Both the position numbers and the translations under genes were made by a program. From contig CAJNOL010001043.1 of the NCBI GenBank assembly GCA_905250125.1, forward strand, positions 20,032 through 84,031: 64,000 bases of DNA, read 5' to 3'. Shown piece after piece: positions 21,883 to 34,254 of this stretch. The notes beneath the pieces are model-generated. The model was not told where the DNA came from and did no database searches. It worked only from the letters and a program-made list of their open reading frames with translations. Numbering within the stretch: the first letter of the stretch is position 1; each line of letters begins with the position of its first letter. Source of the stretch: Rotaria sordida (Eukaryota; Rotifera; Eurotatoria; Philodinida; Philodinidae).

Positions 21883-23040
21883 GATCACAAATCACAATTG
21901 TTTCAACATAGAAGAAAACTGTATATCGAAAAAAAAGAAGATTGTCTTCATTTTGTCGACTCATTGTTTATTTGTGTTGATAAAACCAGTATTACAGAAG
22001 AAAAAAAGTTTGAGTATAAAAATTTCTATGAACATATTTTCAATAAAAACAAAAAAAAAAGACTTTTTCATATTTTGCAATTTTCATACGAGTGACTCGA
22101 TTCTCTTCTCTTTAGCTACGCATGTTACTATGATAGAACAAAACTTCGAGTGTTGTTCATAAAAATAAAGCTTACAGATTTCATTAAAAATATTATCCAT
22201 AGCTTCAGTTTAAAAAAATTTCAGTTCTCTACATTTCTCAAAAACGTTTCACAGAACATGATAAAAAAACGATGTTTCATCAAATCTATATGACATCATA
22301 GACTTCGAAAACGATTCCATCGACAATTCAGTATGTGTACAAAAGCTCGAAATGTCATATCATATCGATAAGGTTTAATATAATAGACTTTTTTGTCTGA
22401 CTGTGCATAAATGTTGTCTTTTGCAAATTATTAAACGTTTGAATTTTTGTATCAAGATCAAAGATATTATTTGAGTAGTATTTATGAGATTTATCTTTAT
22501 GAACAAAAATATGCAAATCTTCTGTAGAACGAACAAAAAAAAGAAATTCATTCATTTAGATGAAACACGTTGAAGATAATCAAATTTGAGTTCTTATGAT
22601 GATGTTTGGAGTACTCTGTCATTTCAGCATGTTAGTTGCATACTCAATCTTGCTCTCATTGGAATAATCTTGTTTGTTTTAAATAAAATTTGATATGATT
22701 TCAAATGATCCAGTCGACCCTACTTTCTTTGCTTAATGTTGTCCACAATTTAATGCTGGAATATACATTTGTATACAGAATGAATAATGTCTCTATTTAA
22801 ACATCTCTACATCAATAGTCAATTTCAATGAAGTACTACTAAAACTACTTATCTATGGTGTGAAGATCATGCATCTTGCATTCGTTCTAATTCACATCAG
22901 CACTCTGAAGCATTAACAAAAAAGAAAAATATTGATTTATTTTGTTGTATCTATAGAACAAGAGCAGGAAATCCTTGGATAGTATTATCTTCAACGAACA
23001 ACTACATTGAGAGAATTGTTTTTATTACAAAATGTACATT

Positions 23041-23173
23041 TAGGTGTGGATTATCTTGAAGAGGGGTATGAGTGTGGGGTGTGGGTGTAGGTGTAGGTGT
23101 AGGTGTGTGGAGTGTGGGTGTGCGGGTGTGAGTGTGAATCTTTTCTTTAACAATGATCCACGCCCACACCCTC
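23041..23173. repeat. TGTGGG-type hairpin element 10
   Basis: Long G-rich arm (~95 bases, several GTAGGTGTAGGTG units from 23080 and GTGTGGGTGTG near 23112), loop AATCTTTTCTTTAACAATG, then a short C-rich arm GATCCACGCCCACACCCTCC. Asymmetric in the direction opposite to element 7. Confidence 0.85.
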
Positions 23174-23638
23174 CAAAATTTTTCCGACGGCTCGACATTC
23201 GATAGCCATCGAGGGGCCCGAAATTTAAACAGAACGAGAAAAAAAAATATATATTCAAGTTTCGACCACTCGTCGTACCCATTCGTTGGCTTTTTAGGAT
23301 TTACTTAGGTTGCTATTGATTATATTTCTTTGGCTTTTGTTTTGTTTCTTCTTGAAACAGGAACAAATAAAAAAAAATGTTATTCGTCTTCATCTGCTTG
23401 TTTCGATAAGTATACGCTAGTTTTCATCAATTAAAAAAATTATATAGAATTTTGTGGTGAATTTGATTTTTCATAACAATATTCTTATTATCAGACAGAT
23501 GAAAATAATATTGTTATGTGTTTAAATTAATATAGTTTATAAATAGACTTTAATCCAATGAATAAATTCCTTATGATATATTGAATCAAACAGATTCTTT
23601 TTTTATTTTTAAATAAAGAAGAATATTTCGTTTGGAGA

Positions 23639-24595
23639 TTATTCTCGTTTATAAAAAATATAATCTTTAATAATGTGTCCTTTAACTGCTGTTATTTGAA
23701 CATTCATTGTTTCCATATTAATTTTTGAAATATATCTTGTTGATAAATCTTCTGTCGATGACAAAACATAAAATAATTTATTTTGAAAATCCATGGAAAA
23801 TGGTTTATAACCTTGAGCAATTCTAACACCATCAGGTGTTATAGTTACATTTTTGATTTGTTGTCCCGTTGGTTCATCTATTTTGATCACAACCATTGGT
23901 GTTATAATACTATATTGCCATAATGCAACTAAACTATCTGGTTGAATATAACCAAAACCATAAACATTGAAATCAAATTCTTTTGATCCAACAAGTATTT
24001 TTGTTGCACTATCTGATAAATCCAATGTAATCAATACAGTGTGACCTTGTTGAAAATCATAAGCATGATAAGTAAATAATTGTGTTTGAGAATTAAAATA
24101 ACTTCCAGACATTGGTGAAATACGATCAGAAAGTGGCATGATTTGTTTTTTTATTTGTAATGTTTCTATATCAACTTCTACTAAATAATAATTTCGTCGA
24201 GTTGAATCATGAATAATTGCATATAATCGATTACTTATTGGATTAAATTGTATATGGTCGATCATAAAAGGTTGAATTTGTTCTGTTTGATCAATTTGAT
24301 TAGTTTTTAAATTATATTTAAAAAATTTCGAAATTCCATAAAGTGTTTGGTCCATTATAAAATAAATAATTTCATTATTTTTATCATACGTATAAGTATT
24401 TATTCGGTTATTTAATGACCTGACATATTTTCGTGGGTAATTACTGACTTTAAATGTAGTTAATGTCTGTGGACAATCTGCAGTATATTCATCCCATGTT
24501 GTTACAGAATAATCATTGATTGTTATCCATTCTGAAGAAATCGAACAAATTAATAAAAATAAGAATAAAATAATACACAATAAATAACTCTTCAT
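23639..24595 (-). CDS. Secreted protein, probable beta-propeller, unknown function
   Basis: 318 aa from the ATG at 24595 with a clear signal peptide (MKSYLLCIILFLFLLICSI) and no later membrane segment. The rest is regular beta-strand material in ~40-50 residue cycles (NEIIYFIMDQTLYGISKF, HIQFNPISNRLYAIIHDS, FGYIQPDSLVALWQYSII, FSMDFQNKLFYVLSSTED). The phrase pattern 'fdpisnrlYal...l..vDi.t..' is that of secreted six- or seven-bladed propellers (DUF/NHL/YVTN-like). There are no introns and no degradation. It is likely an extracellular binding protein; specific function is not recognised. Confidence 0.7.
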   Translation of the reverse strand: MKSYLLCIILFLFLLICSISSEWITINDYSVTTWDEYTADCPQTLTTFKVSNYPRKYVRSLNNRINTYTYDKNNEIIYFIMDQTLYGISKFFKYNLKTNQIDQTEQIQPFMIDHIQFNPISNRLYAIIHDSTRRNYYLVEVDIETLQIKKQIMPLSDRISPMSGSYFNSQTQLFTYHAYDFQQGHTVLITLDLSDSATKILVGSKEFDFNVYGFGYIQPDSLVALWQYSIITPMVVIKIDEPTGQQIKNVTITPDGVRIAQGYKPFSMDFQNKLFYVLSSTEDLSTRYISKINMETMNVQITAVKGHIIKDYIFYKRE

Positions 24596-24762
24596 TATTG
24601 TAAATGGTTTCTTTTATTAAATGATATCGTTTTTTAACAGTAAAATGTACTTTATCATTCTTATCAATATGCGAAGTTTCACACGTGTTGAAGAAGAAAT
24701 GATATTCCGTATTCTACGTTCCTTCTTTTTAGTTTTTTGTGGCCTCCACATGTCTCGAAGAG

Positions 24763-24862
24763 NNNNNNNNNNNNNNNNNNNNNNNNNNNNNNNNNNNNNN
24801 NNNNNNNNNNNNNNNNNNNNNNNNNNNNNNNNNNNNNNNNNNNNNNNNNNNNNNNNNNNNNN
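24763..24862. other. Assembly gap of 100 N
   Basis: Exactly 100 N upstream of the secreted protein gene. Its promoter region may be partly missing. Confidence 0.98.
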
Positions 24863-26629
24863 GTACCTATTTGGATCATATTACATAATTAAGATTTAAA
24901 ATAAACATTTAATTCAAGCATACCAACAAGAGCCACACGTTGATCTTATCAGTGAATATAAATTTAAAAAAGAAATGTATTAGAAAAACTGTTTTACAAG
25001 TTGATGTTAGTCTCTTTCCATGCGTTTTTATTTTTGTTAAAGTCCTAAATCCATACAAACTATTTATGGAAGTTAAAAGATTAAATGGAATATGTAGGAT
25101 ATTTCGTACAGGTTGAATAATTGTATGATGTTATAAAATAAAAAAAGAGATAGAAAAAATCAAAACTAGAAAATTGTGTGAACACGAAACACTATAGTAT
25201 CTTTTTCTTCACAATTTTTCTTTTATTGTATAGCTTTTGAAAATAAATCGATAAGACATGAAACATCATTTTCTTGAAGATTAACAGAGTACTAGACTTG
25301 CAATCTGTAGACATGTGGTCTTACTGAAAATAACTAATAAGCAAAGAATTATAGGGTTTTTTATGCTAATCATTGTGAAATTGTTTTCTCACATCATAAA
25401 GCACCAGTGTTGTCACTATAGTTCTCTCACACTTGGTCCAACTGGCTAAAAAAGTAACTACAAATTTGTGAAAAATTTTTTCCACTGATGTATTTATTTG
25501 CTCTCGTTTATATGCTTTTATTGTGGAACTTTAACTTTTTTCAATGTCATAAGTTGATTGAAAAACCTCTGATAATTCGAATGAACTGTCCTAAAATATA
25601 TTTTCATCCTACTGGAAGAATTTTGTGATAGAGCTCAATGAAAATGAAAAAATGGTTAAGGAAAGTTTTAATTCTTGCAGTTTTGTTCGTATGGAGAACT
25701 GAAAATAATGAAAAAAGAGCGACGAAACAGTTGAGAAAACGTGAAAACTTCAATATCATCTGCTTGTGAATGTTTATATCCTTGATAATAATTATTATCA
25801 TCGTGTTATAATTGTTGATTTTTATTAATTTGTTTTTGATTTGTTGATATTGAATTGTTTGGTCGAAAATTAAGTAATTAAATACTATCTTCAAAAGAAC
25901 ATTCTCAAACATCAAATATTCGTCCTTTGACTTTTATTGTTAAAAAATCAAAAAATACTGACGAAATAAATTCTTTTCTATGTCAAAAATTTTATCACAC
26001 TAAACGTTCGAATAACTTGTAATAGAGAATAAGCTTCAAGCATATCACGAAGTAATATATTTTGCTCACAGTAGAAGTATAAGTACAAACTTTTGTGTCA
26101 CTTGTAGCCAAATTGTCTCTATTGCTTTAAGCAAACAATTTCATACTTACTGTAAACTAATCGTCTAAAATATTTAAAAGGCGATGATGATTTATAGTAA
26201 AAAGCGTACTTTTAGATTTCATATTTTTCTAGCAATTGTTGTCAAAAATCTGAGTTCATCAGTCGATCGAGCTCGTCGAGTTACATCTGTCTCACAGTAT
26301 TGTTGAAGTGGCTCAGTAAATGGAGTGAATCACTTTTAAAAAAAACTTACATTGACTGCTAACTTTCCTTACATAATTGTGAAGTCCTAATACTTTTTAA
26401 ATCCTGCATGACGATGAGAAAAAAACTAAGCGAAATCGTTGTATAGTGCATATTTTTTCCAATCTTTGATTCACTCTCTCTTTCCGTTCTTTAAGCTGTT
26501 CGATAGATGAGTAATAGAATAAGCAAAATAAAGGTAATGTTTTTATGTGAAAAAACCCAAGGAATCTCAATAATATATGATCACGCGTTATTTTATGTCA
26601 ACGGATGAATGCGCGCAAGCCAAACTTAT

Positions 26630-26760
26630 TTAGTGATGTATATATAAGCAACAGAATGCTTTTATCTTTTGCATAAAACAAACATCGATACATTACAGTG
26701 TTATTCTTGTCGTCAGCACACAATATTTCATACGAATACAGTGAGTAAACGTAAGTCATT
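26630..26760 (+). promoter_or_regulatory. Possible TATA promoter and short 5' exon
   Basis: GTATATATAAGC at about 26638 resembles a TATA box. About 110 bases downstream the text AACGTAAGTCA at 26750 gives a strong splice-donor match. No coding exon is recognisable after it, so this could serve a non-coding RNA or be chance. Confidence 0.22.
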
Positions 26761-27710
26761 TGAAATTATATTCTCCTCAGAAGGCGTTTTTCATCATCAG
26801 TATCTAGCAGATCTTTCTATTCTTAAATAGTACCGCTAAGCTTGTATAGTATTTTTTTCGCATCATAATAACTATTTTCCTGCTGACGAAAATGCTCCGA
26901 AGTTCTGTATAAAATAAATAGGAGATATTCATAACTATATAGCCATATTTCTCATGAAGCGTTTGTAGTAAGAATCGTTAATACATTTTGTGAGTTCCAA
27001 CGTAGCAAAAAAACTATTTTAGAATTGTATTCTTTTACCATTCGAAAAGATTTGACCTCACTGAAAATTAAAGATGATGTTGGATAGAAAATAAGTACTT
27101 CAGGAAATTTTCGTAGAAGGATTCCTCTTCAATTGGATTTTGGCGAAGAATATGTTTATGATATTGTCTTCAGAGAGAATAGTTTTAATTTCATAATGGC
27201 TCTTTTTGTGATGTTAACAAAATTCGAGCCGGTAGGTCTTGGAAAAATCGTGTTCTTCCTAAAATGCCTCTGTGGTTAGAATTATTTAGAAAATTTTCAA
27301 GTCATAATGATGAAGTGGGATAATGGAGTTACTTGGTGCTTGTGTTATCCAAAATCCTAGGATAAAGATAAAAATCATAAGAGATTCTTCAAAAAAAGAA
27401 AATGAGCACACAGATCTAAAAAACGGATGATTTCATTGAAATACCTCTAACTCTGAAATTTTGCTATGTATTTTTCGATCACAGCGAACGATTATAAAAG
27501 TAAATCAGTTTAGTTTTCCTGTGGTTCCATAGTATACTCATAGTAATAGAAAATAATGCTACCCAAGCATAAATGACTTCCTAGCTTTTTGCTTGATATC
27601 TCTTTAGGTTTTTATGATGTCAAACCATAGAAACAAATTAAAAACATATTTTCGTTGAGCTTTGAAAGCTGTACTCTGTGAGTATGCATCAGAACTCTTC
27701 GATCAAAAGT

Positions 27711-27941
27711 CTATAGAGTTAAATAAATGACTGTTTGCATGAATTTTCGAAAATATCCCTCTTCTTCATCATATTTTGCTAGTTGTTGGAAAAATATGGG
27801 CAACTTGTCATACAAATCTGCGTCGACTATTTGTGTAGGACTTTGTAGAGAATTGAATGCTGAAAGTTTTTGGAAAAAATCCGCTCCGAAACAATGAAAA
27901 ATGACAGAAATGTGTAACAAGAGGCACATTTTCATGTCCAT
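27711..27941 (-). CDS. Possible small secreted protein
   Basis: 76 codons from a true ATG, beginning MDMKMCLLLHISVIFHCFGA, a plausible signal peptide. The remainder (FFQKLSAFNSLQSPTQIVDA, then DLYDKLPIFFQQLAKYDEEE) has ordinary protein-like composition. No family is recognised, and no intron or neighbour supports it. It may be a fragment or a chance frame. Confidence 0.3.
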   Translation of the reverse strand: MDMKMCLLLHISVIFHCFGADFFQKLSAFNSLQSPTQIVDADLYDKLPIFFQQLAKYDEEEGYFRKFMQTVIYLTL

Positions 27942-28335
27942 TTATTTTAAATTCAAATTTTCATACAAAACAAATTTAAGTTTTTAATAATATATTGCTA
28001 GAGTTAATAAATTGTTTAAATGTAAATTGATCATCCCTAATGTGTAAGCATCAAATGTGGGTCATGAAGAGTTCCAACGTAAATGCATATATATAAATGG
28101 ACAGAATGAAGAAAAATAGATTTTTCTTGGGATTCAAACCACAGATCTTCTGTTATCCCGACATATATCTTAAGCCCGTTAGACGGGAACGAACAATTTA
28201 ATCTCTGTTCAGCTTTGGAATGTGTCATTATCGACGCTAACAATATGAGGGATATAAGGAGAACTCATTTATTTTGACTCACCTGTTAATTTGAGAATGT
28301 GTGTGAAAAGACAAATCGGCCAGGAAATCTTCAAA

Positions 28336-28432
28336 GTGGGTGTGGGTGTGGGTGTGAGTGTAGCTGTGGCTGTGGCAGGAGTGTTATGTGGAGTTTCTCT
28401 GCATCGTCACACGCAAACCTACACTGACACCT
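28336..28432. repeat. TGTGGG-type hairpin element 11
   Basis: GTGGGTGTGGGTGTGGGTGT is a run of near-perfect telomere-like units (28337-28356). A degenerate GTAGCTGTGGCTGTGGC follows, then a ~35-base loop and TCACACGCAAACCTACACTG as the C-rich side. Confidence 0.8.
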
Positions 28433-29458
28433 GATGGAAACCTTTTGAGGTACAGTAAATTACTATGAGACTTTTGAAGTTTCGTGAGGTGCCTTTTTTC
28501 AGTGTGTGGTGATGAATGTGTTTGTAGATACTAATCCTATCTTATGGCACAGTGAAACCGATACCTACCTGCATATCCACACCAAAACTGCACCTCTTTT
28601 TGTTGTTCGTACCGAAAGTTATTTATATATTATCCACCGGTTTCTTTTTTCAAATGTACATTTGTTGAACCCATTCCTAGAAGAATGAAAAGTCATTAAA
28701 AATAAAATTAAAGCCGATTCCTTGCGTAGATTATCTCGTCATTTTATTGACACTCATTAAGAAGCATGTTCGGATAGAACGAAAATAAAATTTATCGCTG
28801 ACAAAGGAAAAAAGACATTAAGTTTTAATATCTTTATCAGTCGGTTTTTTTCTACAGATACTTATGCAAACAGAAACCATGTTTGTTTAATAGATAAAGC
28901 CTAAAAGTAGTTGCGAAAAAAAACAAGAAGAGATAACGGCGCAATTCCAGCAGTAAGAATTTTATCCATCTGAATTTCGCCAACGAGAACGGTTGTGGCA
29001 ATGGTGGTGGCTGATATATTATATAGTATAGTTTTGATGAATTGAAAAATCACAATAATATATAAGATTTTAAGGCTTATACTAATAATGTATTCTTTTG
29101 TCGCAAATTATCATGGAAGCCTATTGAAAACTTAAGTTTTTGTTTCCTCTTCTAAGAATTCCACTTCTCATCTCTAAGTTTCTTAAAAATAACTTTGATT
29201 TAGCCGATGATATCTACTGTTTTTTTTTCGTACTTCGAATCAAACATTATATTTTCGTATTAAATATTTATAAAAATTGATAACTTAAAGTGGACCTTGT
29301 AAAATAAATCGGCTTGTTGCCTATAATACAAGATCATAGCGGAGACAGGTGATAGGTTACAGCCTTATTTGATTTATTTTTCAGTGCGACATAATCAAGA
29401 GTTTTCAATGAAAGTAGTGTTTGTTGTGACAAATAATAAACTATGAGCAATATGTGTT

Positions 29459-29532
29459 GATGTGGGTATGACCTTGATGTTAGTATCGGTGTCTCTCATG
29501 ATGTTTTTCTTTTGCACATCCACACCCAATCT
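29459..29532. repeat. TGTGGG-type hairpin element 12, degenerate
   Basis: GATGTGGGTATGACCTTGAT arm, then TGCACATCCACACCCAATC. Only the outermost ~12 bases pair well. Confidence 0.55.
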
Positions 29533-29759
29533 TCTATATGAAATCTCTGTTTTCTTTGTTGCCTCAATTCACGAAGTATTTCAAAGAATTTTTCTATTTT
29601 CTGCGTAGACAAAAACTTGCAAAACTGTAACAACAGTCAGTAATTTACTTTCTATATAGATATTGACAAGAAGGCAAAAAGTTTCAATAATCATTTATTT
29701 CAACAGCGCGCAGTACTCGAAAGTATTCAACGTTTATAGCTTATCAAGTTCCTCATTCA

Positions 29760-29888
29760 ATGTTGACTATACCTGTTAACCTTGTGTACCGCATCCTGGA
29801 TCATCTTGACGACTTTACAATTTTATGCTCAGTCCGCAATGTTTGCACTAGACTCAATATGGTTACCGATACCTATCCTCGATATGCG
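29760..29888 (+). pseudogene. Isolated F-box first exon
   Basis: ATG at 29760 opens MLTIPVNLVYRILDHLDD, then FTILCSVRNVCTRLN, an F-box helix set closely resembling the decayed F-box gene at 5.7 kb. It ends at a GTAATT donor at 29889. No matching LRR exon of that family follows; the next coding sequence is an unrelated NLR-type LRR array. It is an orphan exon, from truncation or a fused transcript. Confidence 0.5.
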
Positions 29889-30462
29889 GTAATTTTTGAC
29901 ATTTTAATAGATTAAGATTTCTCTCATCTTCAAGACATCATTTTATTGAAGAAACGATTATTTTATTTATTGATATCAGAGGACATTATCTTACTGTTGA
30001 GAAATATCACAGGAAAAATTTTATTTTTCCTTAAAAAATCTATTTCACAATAGATTTTATACTAACCTTATTCTCTTTTGATACCATGTTGATAAACATT
30101 GAAATATTTTATCCAACAATACCATATATTTTTATCATGGAAAAAGTGACATTCAAAACACATCAAACTTGAATATAATCATCCAATACATGAATAATTA
30201 TCATTTTTCATGTAATAAATATGTTAAACCAAAATATCAAAACATTGAAACCACCCACCCACCCGTGTGTGGCTATTTTCTCACCTACTTGTTTCAACAA
30301 TGATCCCTTTCTTCCGCTTTTCTCCAGTTCTGTTAAAAGATTCAACAACCAATCATATAAAAGATTATAAGGAGGGTGCTACATACCCCCCATCGTTATC
30401 ATAAAAAAATAAAGTAACAAAAAACATTTCTTCTACCTCTATATTTATTACACTATGCCATG

Positions 30463-31506
30463 ATAACTCTAATTCTCTCTTCATCTCTCCCATTTTACCA
30501 TCGCCACTTTTTCACACAGACACTTACCACATTAAATCTCGAAGACAATCAAATCGGAGACAAAGAAGCACAACATCTCGCTCATGCATTACAAAACAAC
30601 AAGGTGACCCTTATTCTCTATCCATCTCTCTCATTTTACCATCACCACTTTTTTACACAGACACTCACCACACTAGATCTCTCCTTGAATCAGATCGGAG
30701 ATGTCGGAGCAGAACATCTCGCTCATGCATTACAAAACAGCAAGGTGATCCTCATTCTCTCTTCATCTCTCTCATTTTACTATCGCCACTTTTTTACACA
30801 GACAATCACCATACTACATCTCTCCTGGAATGAAATCGGAGCTGTCGGAGCACAACATCTGGCTGACGCATTACAAAAGAACACGGTAACCTTCATTTTC
30901 TCTTCATCTCTCTCATTTTACTATCGCTACTTTTTCACACAGACACTCACCACACTAAATCTCGGAGACAATCAAATCGGAGATATCGGAGCACAACATC
31001 TGGCTGATGCATTACAAAACAACAAGGTGACCCTAATTCTCTCTTCTTCTCTCTCATTTTACCATCGCCACTTTTTCACACAGACGCTCACCATACTAAA
31101 TCTCTCCTGGAATGAAATCGGTGATGTCGGAGCACAACATCTGGATGATGCTTTACAAAACAACACGGTGACCCTCATTCTCTATTCATCTCTCTTATTT
31201 CACCATTGCCACTTTTTCACACAGACACTGACAACACTAGATCTCTCTTGCAATCAAATCGGAGATGTCGGAGCAGAACATCTTGCTCATGCATTACAAA
31301 ACAACAAGGTGTTCCTTACTCTCTATTCATCTCTCTCATTTTACTATCGCTAGTTTTTCACATAGGCACTCACCACACTAGATCTTCATAACAATACAAT
31401 CGGCGACAAAGGAGCACAACATCTCGCTGATGCATTACAAAACAACACAGTGATCCTCATTCTCTCTTCATCTCTCTCATTTTACCATCGTCACTTTTTC
31501 ACACAG
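30463..31506 (+). repeat. 141-base exon-plus-intron tandem repeat
   Basis: The unit is an 84-base LRR exon plus a 57-base intron. Eight intron copies (the first 5'-truncated) share CTCTCTTCATCTCTCTCATT and the TTTTTCACACAG end almost unchanged, while exons vary more at ligand-facing positions. One intron copy (31309-31365) carries an in-frame TAG and ends CATAG instead of CACAG. Confidence 0.85.
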
Positions 31507-31605
31507 ACACTCATCAAACTATACTTCTACAACAATCAAGTCGGTCAGGAACTTAAAGCTCGTTGGGACAAATTGATAAAACGAAATAATGAAGGAAAAA
31601 GATAG
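30520..31605 (+). CDS. NLRC3-like leucine-rich-repeat array of 84-nt exons, 5'-truncated
   Basis: Seven 84-base exons (30520-30603, 30661-30744, 30802-30885, 30943-31026, 31084-31167, 31225-31308, 31366-31449) and a terminal exon (31507-31605) are separated by seven 57-base introns (GTGACC...TTCACACAG). Each exon encodes one 28-residue RI-type LRR, for example TLTTLDLSLNQIGDVGAEHL followed by AHALQNSK. The last ends GQELKARWDKLIKRNNEGKR and stop, a typical tail. All introns are phase 0 and a multiple of three, so any exon can be lost or gained in frame. The 5' end breaks inside an intron copy near 30460, so the N-terminal exons (start, any effector domain) are missing. NLR/RNH1-type LRRs are protein-binding horseshoes; the partner is unknown. 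Confidence 0.75.
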
Positions 31606-33837
31606 TGGACTTTGGTTTCATAGATGGTTTTACTGGAGAACTAAAATTTTGAATTGAATTTGTGATTTGATTTGTTTTATTTGAAAATGACAATAAAATG
31701 TTCTGTTTTTGAATTTGAGATGTTCGAGTTTTTTGAAAATTGAAAAGTGAAAGACATGAAAATTGTTTTCTTGTTCGAATCTTGCTACATGAATAAGTGG
31801 AGTTAAAAGAGATCGAATACTTTTCAATTCCTGATGATTATTGTATATGAGTGAAAATTTTTTTTCGAGATGTCATTAGTATTTTCCAGAAAAAATTTTA
31901 CGTCGTATCTTACAAACAAATGCCATGCAACAATATTCATCACTTTAGTTGATTCTTTTTTTCTCAATAAGTACATCATCTTTTCACACTGAATTGAAGA
32001 TCTTTTTTTCTTATTTTAAATCATTATTTAGCATACGTGATAGAAACGTGACATTTTATCTTTAGTTCTCTTGAAAAGCTCATAAGTTTGCTGTTCAAAT
32101 GTACTTGATTTTTTTACACTTAGTTTTACTTAGATCCATGTTTTTCTGTACATTTGCATGGACATTGGCATATAGTAAAAACACTTTTTCACACCTAAAA
32201 CAAAATTCTTTTTAATATTGACGCAAATAAATTATACAGTTCAACTGAAACAACGAATGAATTGTTAATTTTAACGATAGAATGACTTCATGAGACAAAA
32301 TTTTAGAAAAACAAACTAAGATTCATTGGTTTTATTATGTTTTGTTTAGTGCTTACTTTGGAATGCTTAAATCACACGTATATTTCGGTTGTTTTCTTTT
32401 TTTATTTGTATAATGTTTTTGCGATGTTTTCTATTTCATTGCCTACATTGCGACTACATCTTACTTATGCTTACAAATCATTAATGAACCAGTAATTACT
32501 TCTATCAATATGGATTGTGGGTACTCTGTATTCGTTTCTTTTATATGTCAATTAACATAACATCCTCTACGAAATATCTCGAGATTCCAACTATTCTTTT
32601 AATTTAGAACTAGGCAGCACATCTAAATCCAATTCAATAAATGAGTTCATTTGAACGAATTGAAAATAACTTTCTCAGAATTTTTGAGTTTCATTGTATC
32701 AAGTTTTAAATCATATACAAGTCGACTGAAATTGAATTGTACAAACACTTCGACAAATCTATAAACTCAAGGGTATTAAAAGGAAGCATTTTTCTAGATT
32801 TCATATGTTGAAAATGGCATATGTTGCAATACATCACTGTACGAAACATATCGACCATAAAGAAAGCATAGCGTAACTCTTTTACACATTAAAACAAAAG
32901 CATGCAAAAATTACCGATAAACTACATATTTATCATTTGGATTTGCTACATTGCTACTAGTTTCGAAATCACTCACACGAAAGATGTGAGAATCTTCTAT
33001 TTACAGCATGCAATGATTGTAAAAACTAAGAACCATGTTGCATATTTAGTAATACTACTACCATACCACTTGTCTTTCCTATAGATTAATATGCAAAACA
33101 TAAATATTCAACTAATGATATCTTCCCATCATATTGTAGATCACGAATAAGCATACATTTATCACACAATCACAAATGTCTCATTAGTATAGCAAAAAAT
33201 GATTATTATTAAAAAACGTTATTCACTGAGCTACTCGACTAAACAAAATAATTCACTCAGTGAACAATAAACCCAAAGGCACGATAGTGGACCATTTTAG
33301 TTTTTATTTATCAATATCTTTCATTCGACCTGTGCAACACTTCATTCGCACTGTACAATTTTACCTAGACCTCTCCCACTGACTGTAAAAATTCCGATAA
33401 CACAACTCACACAACAAGGTATCTTCCTTTCCAACAAAGAAAATTGAATTCTTCACACGTTATCAGAAGTCTCACCCAACAACAAAATGCACGACACACA
33501 TCCAAATTCTATTCCAATATATCCCGTCACGAGGAAATTACAAATTAGCAATATTGAAGAAAAGCTTCCAACCTATTTCAGCCGGTGCAAATCATATAAG
33601 TTAACACAAACTTTCAGTCCTACACTACGCTGACATACGACAGATTTTCATCCGTTCAAACTCATCAGTCTATTACATAGCCAATGTTCACACGATTGAA
33701 CGTCGACATCACATCTCTTGCAGCACGCGACTCTCAAACTTCCTGGTCACACTACGGCTCACGCAACACATTCATTACTAGGAATACCCCACCGAAAAAC
33801 AATAAATACACCTGTTTTCTAACTTAATCCATTCTCC
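31606..33837. other. AT-rich gene-free region
   Basis: No gene, hairpin element or transposon fragment could be supported. The right third (33330-33800) is noticeably richer in C and A on the plus strand, without a coding frame. Confidence 0.45.
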
Positions 33838-33977
33838 AGATGTTATGCTCCTTCGTCTCCGATTTCATTGCCAATGAAATGTAGTGTGTTGAGCATGTTT
33901 AGTGTAGCAGGCGTTTTGGTGTCCGATGGTTTTTTGCTGAAAACAAATGGGCCTGAAGTTGTTTTCGCGTCGGATGA
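33838..33977 (-). pseudogene. LRR exon relic, minus strand
   Basis: An open frame reads SSDAKTTSGPFVFSKK, then TLNMLNTLHFIGNEIGDEGA followed directly by TAA and HL. NTLHFIGNEIGDEGA-HL is the same RI-type LRR as the array at 30.5 kb, with the usual GAQHL glutamine codon turned into a stop (CAA to TAA). It is a single degraded unit on the opposite strand. Confidence 0.55.
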
Positions 33978-34254
33978 ATCTCTCGAGAGACTTAAGTGAT
34001 TTTTTTAGATATTGAATTAGGTGTATGTTGTTTCACATCAACACATACTCGAAGCTTGTGAGATGCTGGGTAGTCGAAACAGTTCAGAGGATCATGTAAA
34101 AGAGATTAATAATAATTGGTTTGCTAAAAATGATAGGGTATTGGTTTGTTTGAAAAGGTGTGAATCTAGGTGACGGTATGGATATTTTGTGTGGCTTCTC
34201 TGGTGTGAAGTTTTCTGTTTGACTTAAGTGCTTTGTATGAGGGTTATGATGATG

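Larger units (their letters stand above)
19199..23638. other. AT-rich gene-free region with hairpins 8-10
   Basis: A TATATATATA run near 19229-19240 could be the promoter of the minus-strand fusion gene. No other convincing coding frame appears; open frames here overlap hairpin arms or A/T runs. Confidence 0.45.
24863..29759. other. AT-rich region, mostly without genes
   Basis: Apart from one possible small secreted protein (27711-27941), a possible promoter (26630-26760) and hairpins 11-12, I see no supported gene, long inverted repeat or transposon domain. Confidence 0.45.

Noticed and set aside
28120-28210. Minus-strand text GTGGTTTGAATCCCA resembling a tRNA B box with a CCCGTCTAACGGG stem nearby
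   Set aside because: The T-stem does not pair properly and no acceptor stem or A box fits; not a tRNA or clear SINE.
30250-30275. CCACCCACCCACCCGTGTGTGG, a C-first tract
   Set aside because: Very short, no real G-rich partner arm; not counted as a reversed-order hairpin.
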